Below, piece by piece: positions 1-6,982 of a stretch of DNA of 35,021 bases. Source of the stretch: an uncultured Desulfobacterium sp. (GTDB lineage: Bacteria > Desulfobacterota > Desulfobacteria > Desulfobacterales > Desulfobacteraceae); contig CAKZLA010000497.1 of assembly GCA_937124525.1 (NCBI GenBank), positions 1-35,021 of the forward strand. Direction: 5' to 3'. Both the position numbers and the translations under genes were made by a program. A model generated the notes under the pieces. That model saw only the letters and a program-made list of their open reading frames with translations, made no database searches and was not told the DNA's origin. The stretch's first letter is position 1; every line of letters begins with the position of its first letter.

Positions 1-95
1 AGGACCAGGGCCAGGATAATGGAACTGGGGTCCCTTAAAATTTGAAGGGTTTCTTTGCGCAATATTCCTGAAAGGCGCATGAAAAAAAGTGTCAC
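1..95 (-). CDS. ybhS: ABC-2 type efflux permease, N-terminal fragment (YbhS-like)
   Basis: Only the first ~30 codons are inside the window. The reading includes MRLSGILRKETLQILRDPSS, the cytoplasmic N-terminus typical of YbhS/YhhJ-type drug-export permeases (RKE..QI.RDPSS just before the first membrane helix). Two starts are possible: GTG at 95, which overlaps the stop of the upstream ATPase gene as GTGA and would give translational coupling, or ATG at 80. I chose GTG because of the 4-base overlap. It is the last visible gene of a cecR-ybhG-ybhF-ybhS order, and would form the membrane channel for the ATPase encoded next to it. The family call rests on a short stretch plus strong context. Confidence 0.75.
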   Translation of the reverse strand, partial: MTLFFMRLSGILRKETLQILRDPSSIILALV

Positions 96-2152
96 GATAA
101 GCCTGCCTGTGTTTTGAGTGTTTTCTTGGCGGGGTCTTTCCTCACAGTACCGGGCTGTGTTTCGTGTGAAGAGCTGCCCGCAGAGTGAACATCTCCCTGG
201 GACAGGGCAATGAATGCATCATCCATGGTGGGGTCAGACCTTTGGGGAGAGCGGGCCAGGCTGCGAATTTGTGAAGGCGTGCCCATGGCAAGGGTTTCTC
301 CTCGGCTCATGATGAGCATGCGGTCGCAGTATTCAGCTTCTTCCATGAAATGGGTGGTGACGATAACTGTCACCCCCTGTTCTGCAAATCTGTTGATTCG
401 CAGCCAGAATTCACGCCGGGCAAAGGGATCTACACCCGAGGTGGGTTCATCTAAAAACAGAATATCAGGCTCGTGGAGCAGAGCTGCGGCCATGGCCAGG
501 CGCTGTTTGTATCCACCGGGAAGATCTGCGGCAGGTGTTTTCTGCCATGGCGCAAAACCAAACTCGTTAAAGGCCCAGAGGATTCTGGCTGACAGTCTTT
601 TGCCAAAAAGACCATAGGCCTTTCCGAAAAACACAAGATTCTCCATCACGCTGAGCTGGCCGTAAAGTGAGAACTGCTGGGCCATGTACCCCAGTCTGGC
701 CCGGGCCTTTGCCCGGGATTTGCGCAGATTGCGTCCAGCCACTCTAATTTGGCCGGATGTGGCTGGCAAAAGGCCGCAGAGCATGCGAAAAGTAGTGCTT
801 TTGCCTGCTCCGTTGGGGCCGAGCAGTCCAAAAATTTCTCCTTTTTGGACAGTGAAATTCAGGTCATGGACTGCGGTGAAATTGCCAAATTGTTTGCACA
901 ATTTCTCAGTACTGACAATGGTGTCGTACCCGGAGGAGGCGTCTGTTCCGAAAGGGGCACCTGCTACGGCAGGGTTATCTGTTATTAAAGTGGCATCTGT
1001 TAAGGATGTTTTGGATGCCTGTGTTTTTTGGGACACCTCTGCTTTTGGGGAGGATGGGGCCTGCACATGGTCTTTCTCCTTTGGAATCAGGGCCATGAAT
1101 GCATCTTCAAAACCTGGCAACGCTGTTGCAACGGAACAGCCCGGCCCGTTCAAAAGTGCGGTTATCCGCTCCTGACCGGTTATCTGCTTCTGTCTGGATC
1201 TCTGGCCTTGACCGGCTATCTGCTCCTGCTTGGTTCTCTGGTTTCGATGGATTTTCTGCTTTTTGTCGGCTGTTTGCCCGAAAGCTTCAACCACCACCCG
1301 CACCTTGCCGGACCGGATGGTGGTATCCACAATACCTTCCTGCCCGGCAAGGCTTGTATAAATTTTCCTGGGCCGGGTGTGTTCATCCGGTTCCACAAGA
1401 AAGACTCTTCCTTCCAGTGCAGCTGTGAAATCTGCTGGCGGACCCTGGGCCATGAGGCGCCCATGGTGCATGACCAGAACCTGGCTGCAGCGTTCAGCCT
1501 CGTCCAAATAGGCCGTGGACACAAGCACTCCGATATTGTCTTTTTCAACCAGTTCATACACGATTTTCCACAATTCGTGCCGGGATACCGGGTCCACGCC
1601 CACTGTGGGTTCGTCAAGGAGTAGAAGCTCAGGCAGCTTGATCAGGGCGCAGGCCAGCCCCAATTTCTGTTTCATACCCCCGGACAATGCTCCTGCCCGG
1701 CGTTTGGTGTACTGGGCCAGGTCTGTCATGGCAAGCAGTCGATTATACCGGGCGGCCCGTTCAATCGAGGCCACACCCTGGAGATCCGCATAAAGCCGGA
1801 GGTTTTCCATTACCGTGAGGTCCTGGTACAGCCCGAATTTCTGGGGCATATACCCAACTCTGCTCTGGATTTCCAGGCTGTTAGCCACGCTGTCCAGGCC
1901 GAACAGAGTCATGCTGCCGGATGTGGGAACCAGCAGTCCTGCGGCAATGCGGATCAGGGTGGATTTACCTGCCCCGTCCGCCCCCACAAGCCCTGTGACC
2001 CTGCCTGGAAAGACTTCAAGACTTAGGTCCTCCAGGGCTGTAACCCCAGGAGTGCCCTTGGCCCCAAAGACCTTGGTCAAATTTTTTGCACACAGAATGC
2101 TGTTCTCCCAAAGCCCGGGAGTTGTTGAAGGAGTCTGCTTGTTTGTCTCCAT
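92..2152 (-). CDS. ybhF: Double ABC-type ATPase of a drug/cation efflux pump (YbhF-like)
   Basis: 686 residues with two ATP-binding cassettes in one chain. Cassette 1 has Walker A GADGAGKS (57-64), signature LSGGM (156-160) and Walker B LLLLDEP (D180, E181); the usual switch histidine is Ala (STAYLDEAE). Cassette 2 has Walker A GPNGAGKS (445-452), a variant signature LPGGY (543-547), Walker B D568/E569 and a normal histidine (TTHFMEEAE). YbhF-type proteins are usually nearer 580 residues; the excess here is a hydrophilic linker of about 130 residues (roughly 285-410) rich in Lys, Gln and Arg. It energises the YbhS-type permease downstream and works with the YbhG-like adaptor upstream. The start codon lies 3 bases after the adaptor's stop. 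The substrate is unknown; relatives are linked to antibiotic or cation export. Confidence 0.9.
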   Translation of the reverse strand: METNKQTPSTTPGLWENSILCAKNLTKVFGAKGTPGVTALEDLSLEVFPGRVTGLVGADGAGKSTLIRIAAGLLVPTSGSMTLFGLDSVANSLEIQSRVGYMPQKFGLYQDLTVMENLRLYADLQGVASIERAARYNRLLAMTDLAQYTKRRAGALSGGMKQKLGLACALIKLPELLLLDEPTVGVDPVSRHELWKIVYELVEKDNIGVLVSTAYLDEAERCSQVLVMHHGRLMAQGPPADFTAALEGRVFLVEPDEHTRPRKIYTSLAGQEGIVDTTIRSGKVRVVVEAFGQTADKKQKIHRNQRTKQEQIAGQGQRSRQKQITGQERITALLNGPGCSVATALPGFEDAFMALIPKEKDHVQAPSSPKAEVSQKTQASKTSLTDATLITDNPAVAGAPFGTDASSGYDTIVSTEKLCKQFGNFTAVHDLNFTVQKGEIFGLLGPNGAGKSTTFRMLCGLLPATSGQIRVAGRNLRKSRAKARARLGYMAQQFSLYGQLSVMENLVFFGKAYGLFGKRLSARILWAFNEFGFAPWQKTPAADLPGGYKQRLAMAAALLHEPDILFLDEPTSGVDPFARREFWLRINRFAEQGVTVIVTTHFMEEAEYCDRMLIMSRGETLAMGTPSQIRSLARSPQRSDPTMDDAFIALSQGDVHSAGSSSHETQPGTVRKDPAKKTLKTQAGLS
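1173..1244. repeat. 36-bp in-frame tandem repeat in the ybhF linker
   Basis: Two adjacent 36-bp units (1173-1208 and 1209-1244) match at 29 of 36 positions, with a weaker partial copy just before them (about 1159-1172). On the coding strand each unit adds 12 Gln/Arg/Gly-rich residues to the linker between the two ATPase cassettes. Confidence 0.7.
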
Positions 2153-2155
2153 GGG

Positions 2156-3154
2156 CTACTTGGGCTCATGTTCGTTGACCACAACGGTGACAGGCATGCC
2201 AAGGCGCAGACGATCCTGGGGGTCAGTTACAAAAATTCTTGCCTCGTAGACCATTTGGGTGCGCAGCTCTTCAGTGGCCACGGCCCTGGGGGTAAATTCC
2301 GCCACAGGAGAGATAAAACCCACCCAGCCGGAAAGGGGTTGGCCGGGAAGGGAATCACTGAACACTCTGGCTGTCATTCCCAGGTTGATTCTGCCCAGCA
2401 TGGGCTCGGGGACATAAGCTCTCACCCATTTGGGGTCGGTGAGGGCCAGGATAAACACCGGTCGGGAGGGACCTGCCATCTCTCCTGTCTCCAGGATTCT
2501 GGACTGAATAATGCCTGGTGCAGGCGCTGTCAGGGTCATGTCCGAAAGCCGGATGTCAAGCTGAGAAAGGTTTGACTGCAAGGCTTCCATCTGGTGGCGG
2601 GCTGCTGCAATGTCTTCCTTGCGAGGGCCTTCTATCAATAGATCCAGGGCTTTGAGGCGTACTTTGAGCTGGGCCTTTTCCACCTTGAGCTGGGATTTTA
2701 CATTATCAAAGGCCTGGATGCTGGTGGCACCGCTGACTGAGGTCTGCTTAAGCCGATTCACTGTCAGGGTGGTGTTGTTCACCTGGGCCTGAATCGCTTC
2801 AATCTCGGCCCGGGCCTGGCTGATCTCCTGGGGGCGACTGCCTGCCTCAAGGCGGTTAACGGTCTCCTGCTGGGCTGCAATTCTGGCTGTCAATTCCGCA
2901 ATGGCCGCTTTTATCGGGGCTGTGCGCAGTCTGGCCAGGACCTGACCTTTTTCCACGCGCACTCCCTCTTCAACAAAAATCTCAGCGATCCGTTCCTGTT
3001 CGGTAAAGGCAAGAGCTGCATCACGTATATCAATGGTGCCGTAAATTTTAAGGGTATCTGTTTCCTGTTCAGGCTGGCGGGTCTGATGCTGCCAATAACC
3101 ATATGCACCTACGGATAAAAGAATCAGTATAATAACAGGGAGTGCTCTTTTCAT
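2156..3154 (-). CDS. ybhG: HlyD-family membrane fusion protein (YbhG-like)
   Basis: 332 residues. One N-terminal membrane anchor or uncleaved signal (about residues 4-21, ALPVIILILLSVGAYGYW) is followed by a biotinyl-lipoyl-like half (AEIFVEEGVRVEKGQVLARL), a long alpha-helical hairpin (about 80-200, TARIAAQQETVNRLEAGSRP and after) and the returning lipoyl and beta-barrel part (SDMTLTAPAPGIIQSRILETGEMA). This is the periplasmic adaptor layout of ABC- and RND-type efflux systems. It should connect the YbhF/YbhS inner-membrane pump to an outer-membrane channel; no TolC-like gene is in view. It starts 12 bases after the TetR gene, with an AAGGAG-like site in that gap, so it is in the same transcript. 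Confidence 0.9.
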   Translation of the reverse strand: MKRALPVIILILLSVGAYGYWQHQTRQPEQETDTLKIYGTIDIRDAALAFTEQERIAEIFVEEGVRVEKGQVLARLRTAPIKAAIAELTARIAAQQETVNRLEAGSRPQEISQARAEIEAIQAQVNNTTLTVNRLKQTSVSGATSIQAFDNVKSQLKVEKAQLKVRLKALDLLIEGPRKEDIAAARHQMEALQSNLSQLDIRLSDMTLTAPAPGIIQSRILETGEMAGPSRPVFILALTDPKWVRAYVPEPMLGRINLGMTARVFSDSLPGQPLSGWVGFISPVAEFTPRAVATEELRTQMVYEARIFVTDPQDRLRLGMPVTVVVNEHEPK

Positions 3155-3166
3155 AATGGTCTACCT

Positions 3167-3826
3167 TTACTCCTTTACATCAAGAATCGCCATGGTGTGG
3201 GAGACAAGCACATCCCGCACCTCTTCAAGTTCGCCTGGGCTATACCCTTCAAGATCAAGGGACCGGACAATGGTCTCCCGGGCCACCCGGAAGATAAGCA
3301 CCTGGCCCATAACGGACAATGCTCTCAGCTTGGCACGCCTTGGGGAGGGTTCGCCGCTGGCAGCTATAATCAGGGAGGATAATGAGTTAATAAAGGGCTC
3401 TAAGAAGCCTTTAAAGATGATGGAGTAAGCGTCACTGGGATAGGTTTGTTCTCGCAGAATAAGGCGGGAAAACCGCTGGCCCTGCTCAGTGCCGGCGACA
3501 AATTCAATAAACCGTTCTAAAACGGTTTTCATAAGTTCCCTGGCCTTATGCCGACCGTTGTCTCCGGTGAATGAGGTTTCTGCAACCTGCTCAATAAGGT
3601 CTCCGGCTTTATTTTGAATATGTTCGACAACATGCTGGACAACTGCATGGTAAAGCCCTTTTTTCCCGCCAAAATAGTAGGGGATGGCTGCAATGTTCAC
3701 CCTGGCTTCTTTGGCGATCATCCGGGTTGTAGCTGATTCAAATCCATGCTTGCCAAATACGTCAATGGCCGCTTCAAGCATTCGTTCCCGGGTTCCGGAG
3801 GGCAGCCCTTTTTTAGATTGTGTCAC
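3167..3826 (-). CDS. cecR: TetR-family repressor of the efflux operon (CecR-like)
   Basis: 219 residues. An N-terminal TetR DNA-binding domain (about 11-60, TRERMLEAAIDVFGKHGFES.. then NIAAIPYYFGGKKGLYHAV) is followed by a DUF1956-type ligand domain, the type found in CecR (YbiH). The order cecR-ybhG-ybhF-ybhS is the same as in Escherichia coli, where CecR controls these genes, which supports the assignment. The start is GTG at 3826, fixed by a GGAG six bases upstream; there is no nearby ATG that keeps the helix-turn-helix complete. It probably represses its own operon through the repeat array immediately upstream. Confidence 0.88.
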   Translation of the reverse strand: MTQSKKGLPSGTRERMLEAAIDVFGKHGFESATTRMIAKEARVNIAAIPYYFGGKKGLYHAVVQHVVEHIQNKAGDLIEQVAETSFTGDNGRHKARELMKTVLERFIEFVAGTEQGQRFSRLILREQTYPSDAYSIIFKGFLEPFINSLSSLIIAASGEPSPRRAKLRALSVMGQVLIFRVARETIVRSLDLEGYSPGELEEVRDVLVSHTMAILDVKE

Positions 3827-3885
3827 GTTTTCTCCAAACCTTGTTTGATTTTGATCATATTTTGCAGAATTTAATTGAATTAATG

Positions 3886-3937
3886 GATTAAGTCAAGCGA
3901 TTAAATCAAACGATTAAACCAATTGATTAAATCGAGT
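3886..3937. promoter_or_regulatory. Four 13-bp GATTAA repeats upstream of cecR, candidate operator array
   Basis: Four head-to-tail 13-base units begin at 3886, 3899, 3912 and 3925, each starting GATTAA, with a fifth partial unit (GATTTAG) at 3938. Units 2 and 4 contain the dyad GATTAAATC. The array lies about 60-110 bases before the GTG start of the TetR gene, where its promoter is expected. I infer a regulator binding array; no experimental site is known to me. Confidence 0.5.
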
Positions 3938-4145
3938 GATTTAGTTTTTTGTTTAAATTGTTTGGCTGGTGATCGGGCTGGATTCTTCAAAGACGCTTGC
4001 GAATTGTGCCAATGCTGATGAGACTAATCAGATGCCAAGTTTCAAATAGTGGGGTTGGTCATAAGGTGGGCCACTATACGGAGACTGAAAACATGCTATA
4101 CTCAATTGTCTGTAATTACTGATTTTATTTTTAGATCAAAAAGAA
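3938..4145. other. Intergenic stretch without a supported gene
   Basis: No open frame with recognisable product. It holds the left arm of an 18-base inverted repeat (4058-4075) whose right arm lies in the reverse transcriptase relic, and is probably debris of that element. Confidence 0.4.
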
Positions 4146-4172
4146 TCAGTTCAAAGTGGCCCATGTTATGAC
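4058..4172. repeat. Imperfect 18-base inverted repeat flanking the relic's 3' end
   Basis: Arms at 4058-4075 and 4155-4172 match as reverse complements at 16 of 18 positions, separated by 79 bases. The right arm lies inside the out-of-frame tail of the reverse transcriptase relic (reading ..HNMGHFELI on the minus strand), so the left arm may be an inverted copy of that gene piece. Confidence 0.55.
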
Positions 4173-4559
4173 AGACCCAGCTGTATTCCATACAAGCCTG
4201 CACCTTCCGGTAAAGCGGCGTATACGCCGCTTGAACTCCTGAAATGATTTGTCAGTCCATCTGATCTTACCCCGGATAAAGACAAAGCCGAGGAATCCGC
4301 ATTCCCCCACCGGTACTACCTTGCTTTTTTTCTCATTCATCTTGAGATGCAGCTTTTGTTCAAGAAACCGGCGGATACTTGCCATCACTCGCGTGCCAGC
4401 AGAGAGACTTTTCACCATTACGATAAAGTCATCCGCGTACCGGACGAAGCGATGACCACGCCTCTTCAGCTCCTTGTCCAGGTCATCAGCCCGCTGTTGG
4501 CTAATCTGTTCCCTCCCTCTCTGGGCGAATTGGCTGATGCAGGCGTTCGGCAAAAACAC
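4146..4559 (-). pseudogene. Group II intron-type reverse transcriptase/maturase relic
   Basis: The minus strand keeps the central and thumb part of a bacterial group II intron reverse transcriptase: DDLDKELKRRGHRFVRYADD with the catalytic YADD, then RFLEQKLHLKMNEKKSK and a GFLGF..RWTDKSFQEFKRRI segment. The N-terminal palm and fingers are missing, as are the C-terminal maturase and any HNH domain. After RFTGR the frame breaks; a second frame continues MEYSW..MGHFELI and then stops. Directly before DDLDKEL, where the family has SPLLxNxLL, the sequence encodes SPLLANL on the opposite strand (4488-4508), suggesting a local inversion. No intron RNA domain V was recognised. It cannot be active. 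Confidence 0.85.
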
Positions 4560-4560
4560 C

Positions 4561-4593
4561 TTGACAAGCGCACCAATTTTGGTACACTATAAC
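4561..4593 (+). promoter_or_regulatory. higBA promoter with overlapping operator dyad
   Basis: TTGACA at 4561-4566 is followed 16 bases later by TACACT (4583-4588), or 21 bases later by TATAAC (4588-4593). Between the boxes lies the dyad ACCAATTTTGGT (4572-4583, arms ACCAA/TTGGT). A palindrome inside the promoter is the usual place for a HigA-type antitoxin to bind and autoregulate; assigning it to HigA is inference from position. Confidence 0.5.
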
Positions 4594-4618
4594 ATATGGA
4601 TTTCGATGATATTAAACT

Positions 4619-4936
4619 AAAAATTCATTAATTTATAAGACAGATTCGGGAACAGAACCTGTTAAAAAATGACTTCAGTCACTATCGTCAGCGCATAAAA
4701 AGGCAATTGGTGAAGATATTAAAACAGTTCAGTTGGATGGCCTCTTGGCATGACTTTAGTTGAAAAAATCGAACCGTTTTTATGGGAAGTGCGTTCTAAG
4801 ATCCCAAATGGGATTACCAGAATTCTATTTGTAATTGATGAAAATGTCATAATTTTACTGCATGGTTTCATTAAAAATTTCCAAAACCGAATTAAAAACA
4901 GCTCTTTCAAGGTTGAAAGAGTACCAGGAGGATTAA
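4619..4936 (+). pseudogene. higB: Broken HigB/RelE-type (phage Gp49-like) toxin
   Basis: Reading across three frame segments rebuilds a toxin of the Gp49-like/RelE family: DSGTEPVKK, a TGA stop at 4670 where the family has Trp, then LQSLSSAHKKAIGEDIKTVQ, a one-base loss near 4733, GWPLGMTLVEKIEPFLWEVR, SKIPNGITRILFVIDENVII and LLHGFIKN, a second frameshift near 4875-4888, and KTELKTALSRLKEYQED with stop at 4934-4936. The two shifts cancel so the end is back in the starting frame. Active members cleave mRNA on the ribosome. With one nonsense codon and two frameshifts no full toxin can be made. The start codon is unclear; an ATG at 4596 is in another frame. The end lies one base before the antitoxin ATG. 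Confidence 0.85.
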
Positions 4937-4937
4937 A

Positions 4938-5219
4938 ATGGAAGGGAAGCATATCGGAAGCAGTTTTGACAATTTTCTTCAGGAAGAGGGTTTAATAGCT
5001 GAAGCTGAAGCAGCTGCTCTAAAGCGTGTACTTGCTTATCAAATTAAGCAAGAGATGGAATTACAGCATATCTCAAAAACAGCTTTGGCAAGAATGATGA
5101 GAACAAGCCGCTCTTCGGTAGACAGATTGTTGAATCCCAAAAATTCTTCAGTAACTCTTCTAACTTTGGAAAATGTTGCTGTTGCCCTTGGGAAAAGACT
5201 AAAACTTCAATTTACGTAA
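4938..5219 (+). CDS. higA: HigA-type XRE antitoxin
   Basis: 93 residues. A Cro/C1-type helix-turn-helix occupies about 40-85 (ISKTALARMMRTSRSSVDRL, then TLLTLENVAVALGKRLKLQF). It is the standard partner of the Gp49-like toxin relic just upstream, which ends one base before this ATG. An AGGAGG-like site (CAGGAGG) eight bases before the start fixes it. The frame is complete while the toxin is ruined, so it persists as an orphan antitoxin and DNA-binding protein. It may still repress the promoter at 4561-4593 or neutralise a related toxin elsewhere in the genome. Confidence 0.87.
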   Translation: MEGKHIGSSFDNFLQEEGLIAEAEAAALKRVLAYQIKQEMELQHISKTALARMMRTSRSSVDRLLNPKNSSVTLLTLENVAVALGKRLKLQFT

Positions 5220-5222
5220 TTG

Positions 5223-5307
5223 CCGAACCAAACGGTTAACCAAAGAGCGAGAACGTTTGCCGATTTCCGCGAAGGCTATGGCGCGGCTGGTCACCTCACC
5301 GTTATAA
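5223..5307 (+). other. Possible integron attC recombination site
   Basis: Immediately after higA lies an 85-base imperfect inverted repeat with the box order of an attC site: GCCGAAC (R''-like, 5223), a 5-base spacer, GGTTAACC (L''-like), a central part, GGTCACC (L'-like), a 5-base spacer, and GTTATAA (R'-like). The essential AAC/GTT pair is present, and length fits the known attC range. It sits 23 bases before the next gene's start, as in gene cassettes. Boxes depart from consensus and no integrase is visible, so this is a candidate only. Confidence 0.35.
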
Positions 5308-5329
5308 TTTAGCAAAGGAATTTGAATTT

Positions 5330-5971
5330 ATGACCAAATATATTATTTTCATTCTGATACTATTTCCTACTCTCACTGAGTACATTGAATCCGGGCGTTT
5401 TCCAAATACGGCCAGAGACTTTGTTACAGATGCAGTCATGACAATCCTCACAGCAATAATTATTATATTTTTATATAGACGTAATAAGTTTATTGAAAAT
5501 CTTTCACTTAGTGATCCTTTGACAGGTATTAATAATAGACGTCGGTTTGATTATGATATTCAGCAAGAGGTATTTCGATCAAAGCGAACAAAGACCGGCG
5601 TTGGTTTGATATTTTTTGATCTGGACGGATTTAAAGAGATAAATGATAAATATGGACATAAGGAAGGTGATAATGTTCTTATCAAATTTGCACAAAACCT
5701 TTCTAATTTTTCCAGAAAAGGAACAGATTATTGCTATCGATTTGGGGGCGACGAGTTTGCTGTTTTATTAACAAGTATAGATGATGATGTCATGAGTATT
5801 TCCAATAAAATTGAAGATCGCCTCAAAAGCATAGTCTATAGTAAATTACCCAATGGTGTGTCTGCCTCAAAAGGCTTTGTTTTTTTAAATAAAGATGAAA
5901 CTCATCAGGAGTTTGTAAAAAGAGCAGATGATGCAATGTATAAAGCCAAACGCGCAAGATGTTCTATCTGA
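5330..5971 (+). CDS. Membrane-anchored GGDEF diguanylate cyclase
   Basis: 213 residues. Two hydrophobic segments (about 3-17 and 33-49) precede a complete GGDEF domain: SDPLTGINNRRRFD (61-74), the metal-binding FDLDGFKEIND (96-106), and active site RFGGDEF (G139-F143). It should make cyclic di-GMP from two GTP at the membrane. The inhibitory RxxD site expected five residues before GGDEF reads KGTD, so product inhibition may be lost. There is no separate sensor domain beyond the short membrane part. The gene is clearly more AT-rich than the efflux and transporter operons on either side, and lies between two attC-like structures, which suggests acquisition. Confidence 0.88.
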   Translation: MTKYIIFILILFPTLTEYIESGRFPNTARDFVTDAVMTILTAIIIIFLYRRNKFIENLSLSDPLTGINNRRRFDYDIQQEVFRSKRTKTGVGLIFFDLDGFKEINDKYGHKEGDNVLIKFAQNLSNFSRKGTDYCYRFGGDEFAVLLTSIDDDVMSISNKIEDRLKSIVYSKLPNGVSASKGFVFLNKDETHQEFVKRADDAMYKAKRARCSI

Positions 5972-5989
5972 TAAAAATTATGACAAATC

Positions 5990-6026
5990 GCTGGTTGGGA
6001 CGGCAAGGAGCATGCCGCCCAACAGC
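5990..6026. other. Strong GC-rich hairpin after the GGDEF gene: attC-like or terminator
   Basis: A 14-bp stem (5990-6005 with 6013-6026, 7-base loop) carries two unpaired bases, G5993 and A6000, both on the same arm and six pairs apart. It is preceded by TTATGACAAATCGC, like the left end of many attC sites. Extra-helical bases on one arm are an attC hallmark. However, the right side lacks a GTTRRRY box, and the hairpin is followed by TTTTCC, so a simple transcription terminator for the GGDEF gene is an equal reading. Confidence 0.5.
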
Positions 6027-6117
6027 TTTTCCTTATGAGTGGGAAAAAATAGATTTGGATCGTCAACTTTTGAAAATAAAAGATGGTATTTTCATTCTAA
6101 AGCAGGCCGTTGCCGAA

Positions 6118-6942
6118 TCAGGAAGACGTGCATTTCAGGAAATGGGCTGAATCATATTTTCTCATGGCATCCCCGTAATTTGTATTGGGTATAATGCTGA
6201 CATGAGAATTTCCGATACGATCGAAATTTTCCTGAATCCACTTTTTCCTTGAATTGGATTCAACCGGTGTAATGGTTTTGCAGAGGCCGTCTATCATGGC
6301 GGTAAATTTGGTCAAGGTTATTCCCAATGCCAATTCATCCGGGTCCAGCCCGCTTCTTCTCGCCCCGGCACATAGCAGAGAAAGATTTATATCATTTGTC
6401 TTATACGGATGCGCCGTGCATTCTGCGCACATGGCCTGGTTACCAATGAATTTGTAGGAGGCATGGGTACCAAATTTATAGGAATACCCCTGAACCAACC
6501 GCATTATGTTAAACGTGTTGGAGATAGTGATGACAATGTGGGGGGCAATATCAAAATTTTCCAGGGGTCTGATTTCAAGGCCAAAGGCTTTATGTCCGCA
6601 CATGGACATCTGGTCCGTGATCCCTTTTGCCGTTGGGAAATCTTCATATAAACCACAATTGCCATAATAATGACCCGAGGTATACCAGTCGTCCAGCTCG
6701 ACAATTCCCAGCACCCTGGCTGCGGCAAAACAGCCAAAATTGGTCACATCGACCTTCATTTCTTCGCCTTTTGTTGCCTTGACAACCATCCGGCAGTAGG
6801 TCATTCTTGACGTCGGTTTTTTTGTACGGGCCAGGTTAAAGTCCTCTTCTGAAAACAGGAACCTGACTCCGACGATTCTTCTTTTTAAATCCAAAGCACA
6901 ATTGGCTTTTTCAACTGCGTCGATATACACTGCTTTATCCAT
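6118..6942 (-). CDS. DUF169 family protein
   Basis: 274 residues, recognised as DUF169 (COG2043) by its pattern: an N-terminal segment with VGVRFLFSEED, a middle VTNFGCFAAARVLGI, and the Cys-rich block NQAMCAECTAHPYKTNDINL followed by SLLCAGAR. Function is not established; conserved cysteines suggest metal or Fe-S binding. No signal peptide, so cytoplasmic. It starts 40 bases after the stop of the peptide-binding protein gene on the same strand with no terminator visible between, so it is most likely the last gene of the importer operon. An AGGA lies about 13 bases before the ATG. Confidence 0.8.
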   Translation of the reverse strand: MDKAVYIDAVEKANCALDLKRRIVGVRFLFSEEDFNLARTKKPTSRMTYCRMVVKATKGEEMKVDVTNFGCFAAARVLGIVELDDWYTSGHYYGNCGLYEDFPTAKGITDQMSMCGHKAFGLEIRPLENFDIAPHIVITISNTFNIMRLVQGYSYKFGTHASYKFIGNQAMCAECTAHPYKTNDINLSLLCAGARRSGLDPDELALGITLTKFTAMIDGLCKTITPVESNSRKKWIQENFDRIGNSHVSIIPNTNYGDAMRKYDSAHFLKCTSS

Positions 6943-6982
6943 ATAACATTTTTCCTGTGCTGTTTTTACATCGAATCACCGG

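Noticed and set aside
5959..6150. 63-residue plus-strand frame after the GGDEF gene (..WEKIDLDRQLLKIKDG..)
   Set aside because: It vaguely recalls a tyrosine recombinase segment but has no catalytic residues, begins inside the GGDEF gene and runs through the hairpin; not supportable.
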